Source: CAZJKE01 sp964546585
GTDB lineage: Bacteria > Planctomycetota > Phycisphaerae > Phycisphaerales > SM1A02
Direction of reading: 5' to 3'
DNA: 22,786 nt
NCBI GenBank assembly: GCA_964546585.1
Contig: CAZJKE010000031.1
Span: 1 to 22,786 of the forward strand
In this document: positions 22,698-22,786 of the stretch, in pieces
How positions within the stretch are numbered: the stretch's first letter is position 1
Layout of the letters: every line of letters begins with the position of its first letter
Notes under the pieces: generated by a model
The model's database searches: none
Told to the model about the DNA's origin: nothing
Seen by the model: the letters and a program-made list of their open reading frames with translations, nothing else
Position numbers and translations under genes: made by a program

Positions 22698-22786
22698 GGG
22701 GTCAGACCCGGGGTCAGACCCGGGGTCACACCCGGGGTCACACTTGGGGTCACACCCGGGGTCACACCCGGGGTCACACCCGGGGT
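22698..22786. repeat. 12-bp tandem repeat array, truncated by the window end
   Basis: Seven full units and the start of an eighth, with a strict 12-bp period: two GGGGTCAGACCC, then GGGGTCACACCC, one GGGGTCACACTT, three more GGGGTCACACCC, and GGGGT. Each unit is a small inverted repeat (GGGTC-A-GACCC, or GGGT-CAC-ACCC in the variant). The array continues past the right edge. Confidence 0.9.

Noticed and set aside
22698..22786. CRISPR array
   Set aside because: The units are 12 bp and directly adjacent with no spacers, and no cas gene is nearby.

Overview
The window looks like a chromosomal segment of a planctomycete, most likely of the Phycisphaerae. This is inferred from gene content, not from a phylogenetic marker. 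The pointers are a C-terminal dockerin of the Cys-containing planctomycete type, a secreted CehA/McbA-type PHP protein, a bacterial SMUG1-type uracil-DNA glycosylase, M14 peptidases carrying Asp-rich calcium-loop inserts, and moderately high G+C. There are no phage genes, insertion sequences, rRNA, tRNA or CRISPR arrays that I can see. Genes are packed tightly, with ATGA overlaps inside operons and convergent gene ends that overlap by tens of bases.

Layout, left to right. A 5'-truncated MBL-fold hydrolase (PqqB-like) converges on a double-GNAT acetyltransferase. A dockerin-tailed protein diverges from the acetyltransferase and converges on mtaB (tRNA ms2t6A synthesis). Divergent from mtaB are a small two-helix membrane protein and an overlapping SMUG1-type uracil-DNA glycosylase. 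A large exported CehA/McbA metallohydrolase follows on the minus strand. Divergent from it, separated by only 31 bases, are an ABC ATPase and an overlapping DUF6790-like membrane protein. A non-coding stretch of about 400 bases with a strong hairpin comes next, then addB-addA (double-strand break end processing). A feo operon for ferrous iron follows: feoA, feoB and an overlapping 46-codon membrane protein.

The right end is a minus-strand cluster read from right to left: fluC (fluoride channel), two tandem M14 carboxypeptidase-like secreted proteins, and an MFS transporter. The last three are joined by ATGA overlaps. The second M14 protein keeps the full catalytic set, while the first has lost it. 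The window ends inside a 12-bp tandem repeat array made of GGGGTCAGACCC-like units.

The most interesting points are: (1) the pairing of an intact M14 peptidase with a catalytically rewritten paralogue and an exporter-like MFS protein in one operon; (2) a readable feo control region with a sigma70-like promoter, a Fur-box-like palindrome and a Shine-Dalgarno sequence in series; (3) an uncharacterised small protein at the end of the feo operon; (4) recurrent TAnnnT hexamers exactly 6 nt before ATG, suggesting leaderless transcripts; (5) a self-complementary intergenic region whose terminator-like hairpin has its T-run on the strand without a gene. None of these could be tested by database search here.
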